DNA of 64,000 nucleotides from NCBI RefSeq assembly GCF_002160755.1, contig NZ_NFLE01000009.1, positions 1 to 64,000 on the forward strand. Direction: 5' to 3'. The translations under genes and the position numbers were made by a program. The stretch is from Lachnoclostridium sp. An14. GTDB lineage: Bacteria > Bacillota > Clostridia > Lachnospirales > Lachnospiraceae. Under the pieces are notes generated by a model. The model was not told where the DNA came from. It did not search any database and saw only the letters and a program-made list of their open reading frames with translations. Positions 1 through 8,910 of the stretch are shown here, piece after piece. Positions within the stretch are counted from its first letter, which is position 1. Each line of letters opens with the position of its first letter.

Positions 1-267
1 CACAGGGATTTTATACCCTTTTGACGGGTTAATTGAGTGATGTTATGGCTGCATGGATCAATTTTCAGATTCATGGTACTGTTATCAATTCAGATACTGT
101 TCCGTGAATAATTTAGGATAAGTATCTTAAAAATGATAGAGGTCGGGAATAAACCATTAAGCATGAAAAAGAAACGGTATGCAATCGGAACAAACCCCGA
201 AAAACATTTGGAGCAGATCATAAATCTGTAAAATTGGGGATAAAAACGGGGTTTGGTTGAAGAACAC
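1..267. other. Intergenic sequence without a recognisable gene
   Basis: No convincing coding region or RNA gene is seen here. The open frames are short and AT-rich and lack family features. This is the chromosomal flank to the left of the IS30-type element; before the insertion it would have been continuous with the leucine promoter region at about 1993. Confidence 0.6.
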
Positions 268-280
268 ATTCATGCGTTTG
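268..280 (+). repeat. Left copy of 13-bp direct repeat flanking the IS30 element
   Basis: ATTCATGCGTTTG here is repeated exactly at 1980-1992. The copies abut the outer ends of the inverted repeats, which is the layout of a target-site duplication. Confidence 0.75.
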
Positions 281-281
281 G

Positions 282-311
282 CTGAAGTGCAAAGTTTATT
301 TCCACTTTGAA
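282..311 (+). repeat. Left terminal inverted repeat of the IS30 element
   Basis: Thirty bases match the reverse complement of 1949-1978 with three mismatches. The inner 17 bases are identical. Confidence 0.8.
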
Positions 312-557
312 AATGTCGAAAATAAAAGTAGCAATTACTCTTACAAAATTGGGTAATTGCTGCTTTTTTGTTTCTTTTAGTGGAATTCAGTGTTACAATA
401 CATAAAGAAAACAACAGGTTCATGGCTTTGAAGGGTTATTTCCGGGCACAGCAAAAAAGCGGATTTTAGTCGTGGTTTAAAAAAGGGTAGGACTAACTTC
501 CACTTGCAATGTCGATATGGGGCCGGACAGCCGCCTGTTGTTTTTCTTTCCGTTTAG

Positions 558-1841
558 TTACTTACTTTTTAACAGGTATGGTTTTAAGACTACCTGATCC
601 TTGGGGATCAACCGGATCCCAAAGGCACACAGCTTTTCATAAAGGTCCGGGTACAGGAACTCTGTAAGCTCGAGCGGGCTCCTGCCGCCTAAAGATTCCT
701 CTGGAGCAGAATCCACATGGCTGAGAGCCAGGTTCAAGGCGTCTTGCCCTGTCAGGCCCAATGCTTTTAGATCCGTGCCTTTTGGAAGGATGTAACGCAG
801 TTCGATATGCTTATTCTCCAAAGTTCCTTTCTGCCCGGACTGCATGGGATCGCAATAGTATACCCGTGTTCTTCTGGTACCGTCAGAGCCGTTTTCCATG
901 GCATCAGCAGCTGAAAATTCAGAGCCTCTGTCCGTGAGGAGGACCTGGACGTATTTTCGAAACAGAGTCCCTCCAAGGATGGTTTCCAGCAGATTCACCC
1001 CTTTCAGCATGGAGAAGGAGGTTTTCTCTGTGTGGTAAACGGCAAAAAGGAGACCGGACTTTACGAACTTAAAAGTCTGGATAAAGGGTCCGTTGGTCTC
1101 ATCGTTATAGACCGTGTCCATCTGGACGACAAAAGCATCCGGATGATCGGAAAGGAATGCGAGATAGTCTTTATAAGTCCTTCCAGCCAGATATTTCCTG
1201 TCAGCCCGTTTTTTATATCCAGCAGCTTTCTTTTTGGGGAGCTTGCGGGATACCTGTCGGCGCAGGTCCATGACGGTAATGCCAGCGACTTCATGGAACA
1301 CATCCTGCTCGATGTAGTTATAAAGGGTCTTCTCGGAAATGCCCAGTTCCGGATGTGAGGTAACGATCTGGTATGGGGAGTGGCCCTGTTTGAGCAGGGG
1401 AGCGATGATGGCGGCCATGACCTTTGCCTGCTGTACGGTCAGGTTAACGCCCTGTCTGGAGTCAACAAGGAGGGAGCGGTAGTCGAGATGGGCGTCCTCC
1501 GGGATGTACTGGTATTTGTCAAAACGGCAGTGGGACCAGCAGGAACAGCCGTTGCAGGCGCCAGGGGAACGGTCACGCCGGGAACAGCGGAAGGGGCTGT
1601 AGTTGGGGCAGTCCGGGATGCACTGGCGTCCAAAGACGCATTTGCGGTAGTTGTTGCATTCCAGTGGCATTTTACACTTATGAGTGAGTTTCCGGCGGAG
1701 CTTGATTTCTTTGCCGACCGTGGACTTGTTCTTTCCGATGGTCTGGGCGATTGCGGTTTTGGTAGAACCGTTGGTAATGCCGGCAAGGATGATGCGTCGT
1801 TCCTTCAGGGTCAAATGAGTAAAAGAATTAGAGTTTCTCAT
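558..1841 (-). CDS. IS30-family transposase
   Basis: This 427-aa protein is the transposase that would cut and join the element ends. The N-terminus has an IS30-type helix-turn-helix (residues about 8-50, starting LTLKERRIILAGITNGSTK). It is followed by a Cys-rich segment (about 55-105, with repeated CxxxC/CxxC patterns) that is common in clostridial members and may bind zinc. The C-terminal half holds the DDE integrase fold: the first Asp in VVQMDTVYND, the second in LLTDRGSEF, and the Glu in KGTLENKHIELR. The reading frame is intact, so the element may still be active. A GGAAAGG sequence lies a few bases upstream of the ATG. It is transcribed away from the leucine operon. Confidence 0.93.
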   Translation of the reverse strand: MRNSNSFTHLTLKERRIILAGITNGSTKTAIAQTIGKNKSTVGKEIKLRRKLTHKCKMPLECNNYRKCVFGRQCIPDCPNYSPFRCSRRDRSPGACNGCSCWSHCRFDKYQYIPEDAHLDYRSLLVDSRQGVNLTVQQAKVMAAIIAPLLKQGHSPYQIVTSHPELGISEKTLYNYIEQDVFHEVAGITVMDLRRQVSRKLPKKKAAGYKKRADRKYLAGRTYKDYLAFLSDHPDAFVVQMDTVYNDETNGPFIQTFKFVKSGLLFAVYHTEKTSFSMLKGVNLLETILGGTLFRKYVQVLLTDRGSEFSAADAMENGSDGTRRTRVYYCDPMQSGQKGTLENKHIELRYILPKGTDLKALGLTGQDALNLALSHVDSAPEESLGGRSPLELTEFLYPDLYEKLCAFGIRLIPKDQVVLKPYLLKSK

Positions 1842-1948
1842 AGGTTATACCAGCCTTTCCGGCAGCTGTCAGACAGGATAAGTGTAAGACTAAAAGCAAC
1901 ATTTGTGGAAGAGGAAATGAGTGAAAGACTAAAATCTACTTTCCGGTA

Positions 1949-1978
1949 TTCAAAGTGGAAATAAATTTTTCATTTCAG
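1949..1978 (-). repeat. Right terminal inverted repeat of the IS30 element
   Basis: This is the partner of 282-311. The end of the element is only about 38 bp from the -35 box of the leucine promoter. Confidence 0.8.
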
Positions 1979-1979
1979 T

Positions 1980-1992
1980 ATTCATGCGTTTG
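1980..1992 (+). repeat. Right copy of 13-bp direct repeat flanking the IS30 element
   Basis: Exact second copy of ATTCATGCGTTTG, directly outside the right inverted repeat. Confidence 0.75.
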
Positions 1993-2016
1993 TCGTGTGT
2001 CCTCTGCAAAAAACTC

Positions 2017-2045
2017 TTGACAATTTTATCAGTCTGCGGTAAAAT
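2017..2045 (+). promoter_or_regulatory. Promoter of the leucine operon
   Basis: A consensus -35 box TTGACA (2017-2022) is followed after 17 bp by TAAAAT (2040-2045). It lies just upstream of the T-box leader and just downstream of the IS30 end, so the insertion has spared the core promoter. Confidence 0.8.
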
Positions 2046-2055
2046 TTCAAGAAAT

Positions 2056-2370
2056 TCATATGCGCGATGACGGGGAAAAAGCATATCCCACAGCGACCTT
2101 CAGAGAGTTGCCGTTTGGTGCGAGGCAGCGGCGCGGAATATGTATACTGGCCCCTGAGCACTCGGCTGAACATCCGGAGCGTTCCTTTGGGACGGGGATC
2201 AGTAGGCTGGAGCGGAATCCCACCGTTATCCGGGACGCGGTTCGTAAGTTTACTGACCGTACAGAGCGGCTGTCACACAGCAAGGAGAGTGGTACCGCGG
2301 GAGCATGAAAAAAGAAACTGTGGCTCTCGTCTCTCAAGGGGCAAATCCCTTGAGGGACGGGGGCCTTTTT
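2056..2370 (+). promoter_or_regulatory. T-box riboswitch, leucine type
   Basis: The long leader carries the T-box core GAGAGTGGTACCGCGG (2285-2300), which pairs with the CCA end of uncharged tRNA. It is followed by a terminator hairpin (arms 2322-2340 and 2347-2365) and a T run. A CTC triplet at 2161-2163, in the distal part of stem I, is the likely leucine specifier codon, which agrees with the downstream leu genes. When tRNA-Leu is uncharged, the antiterminator forms and leuACDB is read. An open frame running through the leader into leuA is incidental. The specifier position is inferred by eye; the T-box itself is clear. Confidence 0.9.
2322..2370 (+). terminator. Intrinsic terminator of the T-box leader
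   Basis: A 19-bp stem with G-U pairs and a 6-base loop is followed by TTTTT. The 5' arm overlaps the antiterminator sequence, as expected for a T-box switch. Confidence 0.88.
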
Positions 2371-2412
2371 GTGTCACAGGAAACGGTGTTCCCATGACAC
2401 AAAAGCCTCCAT
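2366..2412 (+). repeat. Dispersed intergenic palindromic repeat, copy A
   Basis: TTTTGTGTCA (2367-2376) and TGACACAAAA (2395-2404) form perfect 10-bp arms, followed by GCCTCCATCGGG. Related copies occur near 8792, 15155 and 31990. The 5' arm is merged with the T run of the T-box terminator. Confidence 0.65.
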
Positions 2413-2456
2413 CGGGATGCCCCGGACGAAAACCAAAAAACAGGAGGAATAAGACG

Positions 2457-4112
2457 ATGATGGATGTCAGCAAGTATCAGATTGGCTACTACAACCCGCC
2501 GAAAACCGAGTACCGTTGGGTAAAAAAGGATCATATCGAGAAGGCGCCGGCATGGTGCAGCGTGGATTTGAGGGACGGAAACCAGAGCCTGGTAGTTCCC
2601 ATGAGTTTAGAGGAAAAGCTGGAGTTTTTCAAGCTCCTGGTAAAGATCGGCTTTAAGGAGATTGAAGTAGGTTTCCCGGCGGCCAGCGAGACGGAGTATG
2701 AGTTCCTCCGCACCCTGATTGAGAAAAACATGATTCCGGAGGACGTGACCGTGCAGGTGCTCACCCAGTGCCGCGACCACATCATCCGCAAGACCTTTGA
2801 GGCCGTCCAGGGAGCGCCCAGCGCCGTGATCCATTTCTACAATTCCACCAGCGTGGCCCAGAGGGAGCAGGTGTTTAAAAAGAGCAAAGAGGAGATCAAA
2901 AAGATCGCTACGGACGGAGCGACCCTGGTGAAAAAGCTGGCGGCGGAGTACCCCGGCAACTTCCGGTTTGAGTACAGCCCGGAGAGCTTTACCGGCACGG
3001 AGCCGGAATACGCCCTGGAGGTGTGCAACGCCGTGATCGACATCATGGAGCCCACCCCGGAGAAACCCATGATCATCAACCTGCCGGTGACCGTATCCAT
3101 GAGTATGAGCCACATTTACGCCAACCAGATCGAGTACATGAGCGATAACTTAAAATGCCGCGACAGCGTAGTGCTCAGCGTCCATCCCCACAATGACCGG
3201 GGCTGCGGCGTGGCGGACACGGAGTTAGCCCTGCTGGCGGGAGCGGACCGTGTGGAGGGAACCCTCTTTGGAAACGGCGAGCGCACCGGAAACGTGGACG
3301 TGATCACCCTGGCTCTCAATATGTACACCCACGGCGTGGATCCCCACCTGGATTTCAGCGATATGCCCTCCATTGTGGATCTGTACGAGCGGGTGACCAG
3401 AATGCACGTATATGAGAGAACGCCTTACGCCGGACAGCTGGTATTTGCGGCCTTCAGCGGCAGCCATCAGGATGCCATCGCCAAGGGCATGATCTGGAGA
3501 AAGGAGCGCGGACTCCACCAGTGGAATGTTCCTTACATCCCGATTGATCCCACGGACATCGGACGCACCTACGACGCCGACGTCATCCGCATCAACAGCC
3601 AGAGCGGAAAAGGCGGAATCGGATTCCTGCTGGAGCAGAAGTTTGGGTTTGTACTGCCGCCGAAGATGCGGGAGGATTTCGGATATGCGGTCAAATCCGT
3701 TTCCGACCACGCCCACAAGGAGCTGCAGCCGGAGGAGGTTCTGGAGGTATTCCGCAGCACCTACCTGAACAAGTTCGCTCCGGTGGACGTGATCAAGACG
3801 CATTTTGTGCAGAACGGCAGAATCACGGTTACCGCGACGGTACAGACGGAGGATGGAATGCACATGGAGGTTTCCGCTCATGGAAACGGACGTCTGGACG
3901 CGGTTTGCAACGCTGTGCGCACCGCCACCGGCAAAGACTTCACCATCATGAACTACTCTGAGCACAGCTTAGAGCACGGCTCCACCAGTGAGGCGGCCTC
4001 TTACGTAGGCCTGCAGTGGGGCGACGGCACTGTGACCTGGGGCGCAGGCACTGACACCGATATTATCCGTGCCGGTATCAAGGCAATGATCAGCGCGGTG
4101 AACAACAAATAA
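2457..4112 (+). CDS. leuA: 2-isopropylmalate synthase
   Basis: LeuA condenses acetyl-CoA with 2-oxoisovalerate, the first committed step of leucine synthesis in the cytosol. The 551-aa product is the long LeuA form also seen in yeast and actinobacteria. The catalytic TIM barrel shows DLRDGNQS (metal-binding Asp) and [14 protein letters not shown] with the two metal His residues; [10 protein letters not shown] follows. The C-terminal 120 or so residues form the regulatory domain that normally binds leucine. The start is the first of two adjacent ATGs (2457 and 2460), about 9 bases after AGGAGG; the frame is open further upstream, but that part is T-box leader. It is the first gene of leuACDB. 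Confidence 0.96.
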   Translation: MMDVSKYQIGYYNPPKTEYRWVKKDHIEKAPAWCSVDLRDGNQSLVVPMSLEEKLEFFKLLVKIGFKEIEVGFPAASETEYEFLRTLIEKNMIPEDVTVQVLTQCRDHIIRKTFEAVQGAPSAVIHFYNSTSVAQREQVFKKSKEEIKKIATDGATLVKKLAAEYPGNFRFEYSPESFTGTEPEYALEVCNAVIDIMEPTPEKPMIINLPVTVSMSMSHIYANQIEYMSDNLKCRDSVVLSVHPHNDRGCGVADTELALLAGADRVEGTLFGNGERTGNVDVITLALNMYTHGVDPHLDFSDMPSIVDLYERVTRMHVYERTPYAGQLVFAAFSGSHQDAIAKGMIWRKERGLHQWNVPYIPIDPTDIGRTYDADVIRINSQSGKGGIGFLLEQKFGFVLPPKMREDFGYAVKSVSDHAHKELQPEEVLEVFRSTYLNKFAPVDVIKTHFVQNGRITVTATVQTEDGMHMEVSAHGNGRLDAVCNAVRTATGKDFTIMNYSEHSLEHGSTSEAASYVGLQWGDGTVTWGAGTDTDIIRAGIKAMISAVNNK

Positions 4113-4138
4113 AGAAAAGACAGAGGGGACAAAAAGCT

Positions 4139-5398
4139 ATGGGAATGACAATGACACAGAAAATTCTGGCCGCCCACGCGGGGCTGGAGAAAGTAGAGGC
4201 AGGACAGTTAATCAACGCCCGCCTGGACGAGGTGCTGGGAAATGACATCACCACCCCGGTCGCCATCAACGAGTTTGAGAAAGCAGGCTTTGACAGCGTG
4301 TTTGACAATACCCGCATCAACATCGTGCTGGACCATTTCGTGCCCAACAAGGACATTAAGGCCGCCCAGCAGTCCAAACAGTGCCGTGACTTCGCGAACA
4401 AATACGGCATCGTAAACTTCTTCGACGTGGGAGAGATGGGCATTGAGCACGCCCTGCTTCCGGAAAAAGGCATCGTCACCGCCGGCGACTGCATCATCGG
4501 CGCAGACAGCCATACCTGCACCTACGGAGCTGTGGGAGCGTTTTCCACCGGCGTAGGCAGCACGGACATGGCAGCGGGAATGGCTACGGGCCAGTGCTGG
4601 TTTAAAGTGCCGGCGGCCATCCGGATCGTCCTTACCGGCGCCCTGCAGCCCACCGTCAGCGGAAAAGACCTGATTCTTCACATCATCGGAAAGATCGGCG
4701 TGGACGGGGCTCTCTATAAGAGCATGGAGTTTACCGGCCCCGGAGTGGCGTCCCTCACCATGGATGACCGCTTAAGCGTCTGCAATATGGCCATCGAGGC
4801 CGGCGCCAAGAACGGCATTTTCCCAGTGGATGAGACCACCATCGCCTACCTTACGGGACGGAGCCAGAGGCCCTGGACGGTATACGAGGCGGACGAGGAC
4901 GCCTGCTACGAGCAGACCATCGAGATCAATTTAGATGAGCTGGAGCCCACCGTTTCCTGGCCTCACCTTCCGGAGAACACGAAACCGGCGTCTGCCGGCA
5001 AAGAGGTCAAGATCGACCAGGTTGTCATCGGCAGCTGTACCAACGGCCGTCTGGAGGACATGGAAGCCGCCTGGAAGATCTTAAAGGGCAAGCATACCGC
5101 TCCCGGCGTGCGCGTCATCATCATTCCCGCCACCATGGCCATCTACAGAGAGTGCCTGGTGAGAGGCTGGACCACGGACTTTGTGGACGCCGGTTGCGTG
5201 GTTTCCACCCCCACCTGCGGCCCGTGCCTGGGCGGCTACATGGGAATCCTGGCGGAGGGAGAGCGCTGCGTCTCCACCACCAACCGCAACTTTGTGGGCC
5301 GCATGGGCCACGTAAAGAGCGAGGTCTACCTGGCCAGCCCGGCGACGGCGGCAGCCAGCGCCCTCACAGGCTACATCACCGACCCGCGGACGGTCTAA
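4139..5398 (+). CDS. leuC: 3-isopropylmalate dehydratase large subunit
   Basis: LeuC with LeuD isomerises 2-isopropylmalate to 3-isopropylmalate using a 4Fe-4S cluster. The 419-aa length fits the family. [20 protein letters not shown] marks the aconitase-type active site, and the cluster cysteines are visible in IGSCTNGR and [16 protein letters not shown] site lies 10 bases before the ATG; a second ATG three codons on is possible. It sits 26 bp after leuA and 37 bp before leuD, so the genes are cotranscribed. Confidence 0.97.
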   Translation: MGMTMTQKILAAHAGLEKVEAGQLINARLDEVLGNDITTPVAINEFEKAGFDSVFDNTRINIVLDHFVPNKDIKAAQQSKQCRDFANKYGIVNFFDVGEMGIEHALLPEKGIVTAGDCIIGADSHTCTYGAVGAFSTGVGSTDMAAGMATGQCWFKVPAAIRIVLTGALQPTVSGKDLILHIIGKIGVDGALYKSMEFTGPGVASLTMDDRLSVCNMAIEAGAKNGIFPVDETTIAYLTGRSQRPWTVYEADEDACYEQTIEINLDELEPTVSWPHLPENTKPASAGKEVKIDQVVIGSCTNGRLEDMEAAWKILKGKHTAPGVRVIIIPATMAIYRECLVRGWTTDFVDAGCVVSTPTCGPCLGGYMGILAEGERCVSTTNRNFVGRMGHVKSEVYLASPATAAASALTGYITDPRTV

Positions 5399-5435
5399 AG
5401 CGCCGCCACAAATAGAGAAAGGCAGGAAAACGATC

Positions 5436-5918
5436 ATGGAAGCAATCGGATTTGTACATAAATACCCGGACAACGTGGACACGGATGTCATCATCCCCGC
5501 CCGCTACTTAAACACCCCCAACGCCAAGGAGCTGGCCGCTCACTGCATGGAGGACATCGACCCGGAATTCGTAAATAAGGTAAAGGAAGGGGACATCATC
5601 GTCGGCGGAGCCAACTTCGGCTGCGGCTCCAGCCGTGAGCACGCCCCCCTGGCCATCAAGACGGCAGGCGTTTCCTGTGTCATCGCCGCTACCTTCGCCA
5701 GAATCTTCTACCGCAACTCCATCAACATCGGACTCCCCATTCTGGAGTGCCCGGCGGCCAGCGCCGCCATCCAGGCGGGAGACAAGGTAAAGGTGGATTT
5801 TGACACCGGCGTGATCACCGACGAGACCACCGGGGAGACGTTCCAGGCCCAGCCCTTCCCTCCCTTTATTCAGAACATCATCAAGGCCGGCGGCCTGATG
5901 AACAGCATCAGCAAATAA
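5436..5918 (+). CDS. leuD: 3-isopropylmalate dehydratase small subunit
   Basis: This 160-aa protein is the swivel-domain subunit that completes the isomerase with LeuC. It carries the typical start [20 protein letters not shown] and the substrate-binding motif [14 protein letters not shown]. It is 13 bp upstream of leuB and has a good AGGAAA-type ribosome site. Length and motifs are those of the stand-alone small subunits of bacteria. Confidence 0.97.
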   Translation: MEAIGFVHKYPDNVDTDVIIPARYLNTPNAKELAAHCMEDIDPEFVNKVKEGDIIVGGANFGCGSSREHAPLAIKTAGVSCVIAATFARIFYRNSINIGLPILECPAASAAIQAGDKVKVDFDTGVITDETTGETFQAQPFPPFIQNIIKAGGLMNSISK

Positions 5919-5931
5919 GGAGGGGAATGAG

Positions 5932-7002
5932 ATGGAAAAGCAGATCGCAGTGATCCGGGGAGACGGAATCGGCCCGGAAATCGTGGACCAGGCCATTCGG
6001 GTGCTGGACGCCGTCGCGGAAAAGTACGGCCATGTTTTCAAATATGTGGATGTGGATATGGGCGGAATCGCCATCGACCGCTGGGGCGAGGCCCTGCCGA
6101 AGGAAATGCTGGAGAAATGCCTGGCATCCGACAGCGTCCTCTTAGGCGCCGTGGGCGGCCCCAAGTGGGACGGGATGCCGGGAGACAAGCGGCCGGAGAA
6201 AGGGCTTTTGGCCCTGCGCTCCGGCATGGGCCTCTACGCCAACAACCGGCCGGCAAAGCTCTGGCCCCAGCTGGCGGACGCCAGCCCCTTAAAGCCGGAG
6301 ATCGTGGCCAAGGGCATTGATTTTATCGTGGTCCGGGAGCTGATCGGCGGCGTGTACTTCGGCGAGCACCGCACGGAGGAGTGCGGCGGGGAGAAGAAGG
6401 CCACGGACGTGATGAGCTACTCTGAGCATGAGATCGAGCGCATCGGCCGCATCGCCTTTGAGACGGCGAGAAAGAGACGGCACAAAGTCACCAGCATCGA
6501 CAAGGCAAACGTGCTGGACACCAGCCGCTTATGGAGAGCGGTGATGCACCGCCTGGCGGAGGAGTACCCGGATGTGGAGTACGCCGATATGCTGGTGGAC
6601 AACGCCGCCATGCAGATCGCCAAGGATCCCAGCCAGTTTGACGTGGTGGTGACGGAAAATATGTTTGGTGACATTCTCTCCGACGAGGCCAGCATGATCA
6701 CCGGCTCCATCGGCATGATCCCTTCCTCCAGCCTGGGAGAGGGCAGCAGAGGCCTTTACGAGCCGATCCACGGCTCCGCCCCGGACATCGCCGGCCAGAA
6801 CAAGGCCAACCCGGTGGGAACCATTCTCTCCGCGGCCATGATGTTAAAGTACAGCTTTGACTTAGACGAGGAGGCCGCCGCCGTGGAGGCCGCTGTGAAC
6901 AAGGTTCTGGACGCGGGCCTTCGCACCGCCGATATGATGGCGGACGGCTGCGCCCTGGTGAGCTGTTCCGAGATGGGAGACGCCATTTTAAAGAATCTGT
7001 AG
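5932..7002 (+). CDS. leuB: 3-isopropylmalate dehydrogenase
   Basis: LeuB oxidises and decarboxylates 3-isopropylmalate with NAD to give 2-oxoisocaproate. The 356-aa product shows the N-terminal GDGIGPEIVDQAI, the active-site region FIVVRELIGGVYFG, the metal-site Asp residues in MLVDNAAMQ and NMFGDILSDEAS, and the NAD-site GSAPDIAGQNKANP. AGGAGGGG precedes the ATG. It is the last gene of the leucine operon; about 120 bp without an obvious terminator separate it from the protease gene. Confidence 0.97.
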   Translation: MEKQIAVIRGDGIGPEIVDQAIRVLDAVAEKYGHVFKYVDVDMGGIAIDRWGEALPKEMLEKCLASDSVLLGAVGGPKWDGMPGDKRPEKGLLALRSGMGLYANNRPAKLWPQLADASPLKPEIVAKGIDFIVVRELIGGVYFGEHRTEECGGEKKATDVMSYSEHEIERIGRIAFETARKRRHKVTSIDKANVLDTSRLWRAVMHRLAEEYPDVEYADMLVDNAAMQIAKDPSQFDVVVTENMFGDILSDEASMITGSIGMIPSSSLGEGSRGLYEPIHGSAPDIAGQNKANPVGTILSAAMMLKYSFDLDEEAAAVEAAVNKVLDAGLRTADMMADGCALVSCSEMGDAILKNL

Positions 7003-7123
7003 GAGGCGCGTAAGTCCTTCCATTCACATTTTTATTAACAATTTATCACAATTCGGACACAATTCATTGCTAAACTAAGGCCATGAAATGAAAGAGATGG
7101 AAAAGTGAAAGGAGACAGGACTT

Positions 7124-8503
7124 ATGTACGAGGATTACAATAACTCAGACATTTATCATAGCGACAATGAAGAAAACAGAAGGCCGGAGCTGCCCAGCGG
7201 ATTCATTCCGGAGGAGCCGAAGGCCCCCAGGAAGAAAAAACGGGGCGGCCTGGCCAAGAAGGCGGCCCTGATCACGGCGGCGGCCCTGCTGTTTGGAACC
7301 GTTTCCGGCGGCACCATGGTGGGAATCAATATGGTGGCGGACCACTACAACCGGATTCAGAACCCGGCCCGGACGGAGCTGACCACCGTCCCGGCAGACA
7401 GCCAGGAGACCTCCAGCCCGGTGGCAAGCGGTACTCCGGTGACCGCCACCCTGGACGTGTCCTCCATCGTAGAGAAGGCCATGCCCTCCATCGTCGCCAT
7501 CAATAACAAAATGCTCATGGAGAGCAATGACTGGTTCTTCGGCACTCAGACCTATGAGGTTCCCAGCGCCGGATCCGGCATTATCATCGGTCAGAACGAC
7601 ACGGAGCTTTTGATCGTCACCAACAACCATGTGGTGGAAAACTCCGAGGATCTGAAGGTGGTATTTATCGACGACCAGTCCGTAGGGGCAAACATTAAGG
7701 GAACGGACGCGGAGAACGACCTGGCGGTGATCGCGGTGCCCCTGTCCGAGATTTCCGCGGACACCATGAGCAAGATCGCCATCGCCTCCATGGGGGATTC
7801 CGACAGCCTGAAGGTGGGCCAGGGCGTGGTGGCCATCGGAAATGCCCTGGGCTACGGCCAGTCCGTGACCGTGGGCTATGTGAGCGCCCTGGACAGAGAG
7901 GTGAAAACCAGTGAGGACAACATCACCAGACACCTGCTCCAGACCGACGCGGCCATCAACCCCGGAAACAGCGGCGGCGCCCTGTTAAACATGAGCGGTG
8001 AGGTCATCGGCATCAACTCCGCCAAGTATACGGACACGGACGTGGAAGGCATGGGCTACGCCATCCCCATTTCCGCGGTGAAGGACATTATCAACGACCT
8101 GATGAACACCAAGACCAGGACGGAAGTGGCCACGGAGAAACAGGGCTATCTGGGAATCCAGGCCCTGACCATCGACCAGCAGTATTCCAGCACCTTCGGA
8201 ATGCCCAAGGGCGTTTACGTGTACAAGATCACCGAAGGCGGAGCGGCTTCCAAGTCGGATCTGCGGGAGAAGGACATCATCACCAAGCTGGACGGCTCCA
8301 GTGTCTCCAGCATGGAGGAGCTGCAGAAACTGCTCACCTACTATGAAGGCGGCGAGACCGTAACCCTGACGGTTCAGTCCCTGGAAAATGGGGAGTACGT
8401 GGAGCGGCAGGTGGAGATCACCCTGGACTACAAGCCGGCGGACGACGCGGTGGAAGGAAATTCTGCCACGGAGGAAAGAACCTTTCTGATGCCGCGGTGG
8501 TAA
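7124..8503 (+). CDS. htrA: Membrane-anchored HtrA/DegP-type serine protease with PDZ domain
   Basis: This 459-aa protein should be an envelope quality-control protease. A charged cytoplasmic tail (1-45) ending in KKKR is followed by one membrane segment (about 46-70), so the protease domain faces outward. The trypsin-like triad is visible as H169 (TNNHVVEN), D199 (ENDLAVIAV) and S283 (NPGNSGGAL). A single PDZ domain occupies about residues 340-430 (YLGIQ, VYVYKITEGGAASKSDL). A GAAAGGAGA site precedes the ATG. It stands alone between the leucine and thiamine operons. The paralogue name (htrA, htrB or yyxA) cannot be decided from the sequence. Confidence 0.92.
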   Translation: MYEDYNNSDIYHSDNEENRRPELPSGFIPEEPKAPRKKKRGGLAKKAALITAAALLFGTVSGGTMVGINMVADHYNRIQNPARTELTTVPADSQETSSPVASGTPVTATLDVSSIVEKAMPSIVAINNKMLMESNDWFFGTQTYEVPSAGSGIIIGQNDTELLIVTNNHVVENSEDLKVVFIDDQSVGANIKGTDAENDLAVIAVPLSEISADTMSKIAIASMGDSDSLKVGQGVVAIGNALGYGQSVTVGYVSALDREVKTSEDNITRHLLQTDAAINPGNSGGALLNMSGEVIGINSAKYTDTDVEGMGYAIPISAVKDIINDLMNTKTRTEVATEKQGYLGIQALTIDQQYSSTFGMPKGVYVYKITEGGAASKSDLREKDIITKLDGSSVSSMEELQKLLTYYEGGETVTLTVQSLENGEYVERQVEITLDYKPADDAVEGNSATEERTFLMPRW

Positions 8504-8532
8504 ACGGTTACGAGAATATGAGAATATAACAG

Positions 8533-8580
8533 GCCCCCGGCGGGAATGGCAGGAAAAGCTGCCGCCCGTCCGGGGGCTTT
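8533..8580 (+). terminator. Terminator after the HtrA gene
   Basis: GCCCCCGG and CCGGGGGC arms flank a GC-rich interior with CGGG pairs, followed by TTTT. Confidence 0.75.
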
Positions 8581-8620
8581 TCACGCCGCGCTGCCAGGAC
8601 TTTTCCGGCCAAGATTTTTC

Positions 8621-8649
8621 TTGTCACTGCCGCCTGACGGTGGTACAAT
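8621..8649 (+). promoter_or_regulatory. Promoter of the thiamine operon
   Basis: TTGTCA (8621-8626) and TACAAT (8644-8649) are 17 bp apart. They lie 15 bp before the TPP riboswitch. Confidence 0.72.
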
Positions 8650-8663
8650 AGAACAAAATACAA

Positions 8664-8748
8664 CCGGGGAGCTTGTGGAAACAGGCTGAGAGGAGGCTGT
8701 ACCGCCTCGACCCGCCGACCTGATTTGGGTAATGCCAACGTAGGGACT
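8664..8748 (+). promoter_or_regulatory. TPP riboswitch (THI element)
   Basis: The conserved TPP aptamer parts are all visible: GGGGAGC, GGCTGAGAGG in the pyrimidine-sensing arm, ACCTGATTTGGGTAATGCC in the pyrophosphate arm, and the closing GTAGGGA. Binding of thiamine pyrophosphate should promote the terminator that follows and shut off thiW-thiM-thiE-thiD. Confidence 0.95.
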
Positions 8749-8767
8749 GATCCGGCCTGGACTGCTG

Positions 8768-8797
8768 AGGGACATACGTAGGTATGTCCTGTTTTTG
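8768..8797 (+). terminator. Terminator of the TPP riboswitch
   Basis: AGGACATAC-type arms (GGACATAC and GTATGTCC) around a short loop are followed by GTTTTTG. This is the expression platform. Confidence 0.85.
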
Positions 8798-8845
8798 TAT
8801 CACAGGAAATTGCGTCTCCTATGACACAAAAGCCTCCGGCGGGAA
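8792..8845 (+). repeat. Dispersed intergenic palindromic repeat, copy B
   Basis: TTTTGTATCA (8793-8802) pairs with TGACACAAAA (8822-8831), followed by GCCTCCGGCGGGA. It is the closest relative of copy A. As in copy A, the 5' arm is fused to the T run of a riboswitch terminator. Confidence 0.65.
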
Positions 8846-8910
8846 GCGCACTCCGCGCAGAGAAAACAGGCGTTTTCGGGGGCTTTCCGGAGAAAAGGGG
8901 TTGAAATGTT

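Larger units (their letters stand above)
281..1979 (-). mobile_element. IS30-family insertion sequence, about 1.7 kb
   Basis: A single transposase gene lies between inverted repeats at 282-311 and 1949-1978, which match at 27 of 30 positions and share the core TTTATTTCCACTTTGAA. The 13-bp sequence ATTCATGCGTTTG flanks the element on both sides (268-280 and 1980-1992) and is read as a target-site duplication. About 245 bp between the left repeat and the transposase stop is non-coding and contains a degraded echo of the terminal repeat near 497-516. The element size and single gene fit IS30. A 13-bp duplication is longer than the 2-4 bp I associate with this family, so the exact ends should be treated as well supported but not proven. 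Confidence 0.82.

Noticed and set aside
157-423. Minus-strand ORF of 88 aa at the left edge
   Set aside because: It crosses the left inverted repeat of the IS30 element, has no ribosome site or family similarity, and looks random.
1380-1964. Plus-strand ORF of 194 aa over the IS30 transposase
   Set aside because: It is the antisense shadow of the Cys-rich N-terminal part of the transposase.
2067-2456. N-terminal extension of LeuA by 130 residues
   Set aside because: This part is the T-box leader and terminator, and a proper ribosome site precedes the later ATG.
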